The notes below the pieces were generated by a model. That model did no database searches and had not been told where the DNA came from. It saw only the letters and a program-made list of their open reading frames with translations. This document shows positions 62,071 to 64,000 of a stretch of 64,000 nucleotides of DNA, piece by piece. A program made the translations under genes and the position numbers. The stretch is from contig NZ_SOAP01000003.1 of NCBI RefSeq assembly GCF_004364805.1, positions 372,001 to 436,000 of the forward strand. The letters run 5' to 3'. Position 1 is the first letter of the stretch. Every line of letters starts with the position of its first letter. This stretch comes from Pelagimonas phthalicica. GTDB taxonomy: Bacteria; Pseudomonadota; Alphaproteobacteria; Rhodobacterales; Rhodobacteraceae.

Positions 62071-62985
62071 ATGTCATCTATCACAGATCTTCCAAATCCA
62101 AACCGTGATGGGCGCGAGCCGCCCACCGCACTCGAGCTCAAGCTCCGTCGCAAGGCCCGCATCAGTTCGACCATCCGCTACACGCTGTTGACCGTCATCG
62201 GTCTGATCATGGTCTACCCGCTGATCTGGCTTGTGGGCGCGTCCTTTAAAACCAATGCCGAGATGTTCTCATCGCCGTCATTCTGGCCCAAAGACGCAAC
62301 CATCCAAGGCTATATTGACGGCTGGAAAACCTCGACGCCCTACACCTTTGGCACGTTCTTCCTGAACTCGCTCTGGATCATCATTCCAAAGGTCATCGGG
62401 ACGGCAGTGTCCTGCACGGTGGTCGCCTATGGCTTTGCGCGCTTTGAGTTCCCGGGCAAGAAATTCCTGTTCGTGACCGTGATCGCGACGCTGCTTTTGC
62501 CAAATGTCGTGACACGTATTCCGCAATACCTGTTGTTCCGCGACATTGGCTGGCTTGATAGCTTCCTGCCGCTTTGGGTGCCCTCGGCGCTGGCGGGCGA
62601 TGCCTTCTTTGTCTTCATGGTCATCCAGTTTCTGCGCGCCATCCCGCGCGACATGGAAGAGGCCGCACGGGTCGACGGGGCCAACACGTTCCAGACACTG
62701 GTCTATATCGTGGTTCCTTTGCTGATGCCGGCGCTGATCTCGGTTTGTCTGTTCCAGTTCATGTGGACCATGAACGACTTCCTTGGGCCGCTGATCTACA
62801 TCTCGTCGGTTGAAAAATACCCGGTCAGCCTTGCGCTCAAACTGTCGATCGACGCCACCGAGGCCTTTGCCTGGAACCAAATTCTCGCCATGTCGGTCCT
62901 CGCCTTGGCTCCATCACTCATCGTTTTCTTTGCCGCTCAGAAATACTTCATCGACGGCATCTCAGCAGGGGGGGTCAAAGGCTAA
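62071..62985 (+). CDS. Carbohydrate ABC transporter permease (MalG/UgpE-like)
   Basis: A 304-residue protein with six membrane segments and the EAA loop EEAARVDGANTFQTLVYIVV. It pairs with the upstream permease to form the channel. Its TAA overlaps the ATG of the ATPase gene (TAATG), so translation is coupled. Confidence 0.93.
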   Translation: MSSITDLPNPNRDGREPPTALELKLRRKARISSTIRYTLLTVIGLIMVYPLIWLVGASFKTNAEMFSSPSFWPKDATIQGYIDGWKTSTPYTFGTFFLNSLWIIIPKVIGTAVSCTVVAYGFARFEFPGKKFLFVTVIATLLLPNVVTRIPQYLLFRDIGWLDSFLPLWVPSALAGDAFFVFMVIQFLRAIPRDMEEAARVDGANTFQTLVYIVVPLLMPALISVCLFQFMWTMNDFLGPLIYISSVEKYPVSLALKLSIDATEAFAWNQILAMSVLALAPSLIVFFAAQKYFIDGISAGGVKG

Positions 62986-64000
62986 TGGCTGATCTTCAAC
63001 TCCGTTCGGTCGAAAAGACCTATGGCAATGGTTTCAAGGCCGTACATGGTATCAACCTGGATATCGAAGAAGGGGAATTCATGGTTCTGGTGGGGCCATC
63101 CGGCTGCGCCAAATCCACAACCCTGCGCATGATTGCTGGCCTGGAAACCATCACAGGTGGTGAAATCCGCATCGGTGACCAGGTGGTCAACGAATTGGCA
63201 CCGGGCAAGCGTGGCATCGCGATGGTGTTCCAGAACTACGCGCTTTATCCCCATATGAAGGTGCGCAAGAACCTGTCTTTCGGCCTCACCCTGGCGGGCA
63301 AACCCAAATCCGAGATTGAGGAAAAGACCGCCGAAGTGTCTGAAATCCTCGAGATCGAAGAGCTTCTCGACCGCCTGCCCAAGCAGCTGTCGGGTGGTCA
63401 GGCCCAGCGGGTCGCTCTGGGGCGGGCGTTGATCAAACACCCCGAGGTGTTCCTGTTCGACGAACCCCTGTCCAACCTCGACGCCAAGCTGCGCGCCTCC
63501 ATGCGGGTTCGCATCACCGATCTGCACAAGCGTCTGCGCTCTGAGGGGCGTCCGGCCACGGTGGTCTATGTGACCCATGACCAGGTCGAAGCCATGACAA
63601 TGGGCGACCGCATCTGCGTCATGAAGGATGGACATATCATGCAGGTCGCCGATCCGGCGACGTTGTATGACAAGCCTGCAAATGACTTTGTCGCCGGTTT
63701 CATCGGAATGCCGGAAATGAACTTTGTCGAATGCAGCTTTGCGCGGGACGGCAATGTGCCGGTTCTCTCCGCTGGCGATCAACAGATCAAGGTTCTGGAT
63801 GGCTTGGCAGATCGTCTGACGACATCCGAAAGCACGGTCAAGCTCGGCATCCGCCCACAGCATCTCGATATCGTGCCCGCGGGTACTGAAAACGCCTTTA
63901 CCGGCGAGATCACCAATCTCGAATTCATGGGCCACGAAGTCAATGTCTATGCCCGGATCGGCGGAGGCACCTTTGTCTGTGTGGTCCCCAGCGAAGACTA
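62985..64000 (+). CDS. Carbohydrate ABC transporter ATP-binding protein (MalK/UgpC-like), 3' end outside window
   Basis: The first 338 codons are present. Walker A reads GPSGCAKSTT (Ala where Gly is usual), the Q-loop FQNYALYPHM, signature LSGGQAQRVALGRALI, Walker B VFLFDEPLSNLDAKLR and the switch His in YVTHDQVEAM. The C-terminal OB-like regulatory part has begun (KLGIRPQHLDIV). It energises the two permeases just upstream. The substrate-binding protein may lie beyond the window. Confidence 0.94.
   Translation, partial: MADLQLRSVEKTYGNGFKAVHGINLDIEEGEFMVLVGPSGCAKSTTLRMIAGLETITGGEIRIGDQVVNELAPGKRGIAMVFQNYALYPHMKVRKNLSFGLTLAGKPKSEIEEKTAEVSEILEIEELLDRLPKQLSGGQAQRVALGRALIKHPEVFLFDEPLSNLDAKLRASMRVRITDLHKRLRSEGRPATVVYVTHDQVEAMTMGDRICVMKDGHIMQVADPATLYDKPANDFVAGFIGMPEMNFVECSFARDGNVPVLSAGDQQIKVLDGLADRLTTSESTVKLGIRPQHLDIVPAGTENAFTGEITNLEFMGHEVNVYARIGGGTFVCVVPSED

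Noticed and set aside
1-64000. CRISPR array, prophage or integrated plasmid
   Set aside because: No regularly spaced direct repeats, cas, phage structural, integrase or replication genes were seen.

Overview
The window looks like chromosomal DNA of a roseobacter-type alphaproteobacterium (Rhodobacterales). The sequence is GC-rich. It has the gene order rpsA ... ihfB-lapA-trpF, Hint-domain exoproteins, a MaoC-phosphotransacetylase fusion beside acetate kinase, an ImuA-like protein, and several families of small palindromic repeats between genes. Taxonomy is inferred from gene content only.

Layout. 1-4.6 kb: the 3' end of rpsA, a TetR regulator with a perfect palindromic operator, a small membrane protein, a frameshifted acetyltransferase, then ihfB-lapA-trpF. 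4.6-8.3 kb: a leftward operon of an ArsC-like protein, pyrD, DUF1330 and DUF952 genes and a MerR regulator, plus an SDR gene with a MerR-type promoter. 8.4-13.4 kb: a periplasmic 5'-nucleotidase, a first Hint protein, a fossil duplicate of the 3' end of an ABC exporter gene, and the exporter itself. 13.7-16.3 kb: tRNA-Gly, an SRAP (YedK/HMCES) protein, a methyltransferase and a flavodoxin. 16.7-21.6 kb: two paralogous membrane-bound AraC regulators, each next to a small lipoprotein gene. 21.7-24.1 kb: a second Hint protein between two direct copies of a 266-bp MITE-like element. 24.2-32.6 kb: acyl-CoA synthetase, an ArsR regulator, and a leftward aromatic/sugar-acid catabolic operon (PcaD, hydrolase, PcaB, MFS, enolase-superfamily enzyme). 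32.7-43.3 kb: housekeeping and accessory genes (SlyD-like, VOC, haloacid dehalogenase, truB, metG, MFS, thioesterase, ImuA-like, Tas-like reductase). 43.4-48.2 kb: a third MITE copy, an XRE regulator divergent from a fatty acid desaturase, and ackA with the MaoC-Pta fusion. 48.4-52.2 kb: a compact DUF4178-DUF4178-small protein-DUF350-spermidine synthase operon. 52.3-57.1 kb: two convergent hybrid histidine kinases. 57.2-60.8 kb: a membrane-anchored MurF-like ligase, an alpha/beta hydrolase and a divergent D-Ala-D-Ala-ligase-like protein. 61.2-64 kb: a sugar ABC transporter (two permeases and the start of the ATPase) running off the window.

The most interesting content is of two kinds. First, there are at least five families of intergenic repeats whose stems change on both sides while pairing is kept: MITE-A (three copies), MITE-B (one), a two-hairpin element (three), abutting 22-bp palindromes (two loci), and a multi-hairpin element (two). 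MITE ends supply the stop codons of two genes. Second, there are gene modules that look functionally linked but do not match a standard pathway: MurF-like/hydrolase/Ddl-like, DUF4178/DUF350/SpeE with a 57-residue protein easily missed in annotation, and the duplicated membrane-AraC/lipoprotein pairs, one with a leader that could hide its ribosome binding site. No CRISPR array, rRNA, prophage or complete transposase gene was seen.
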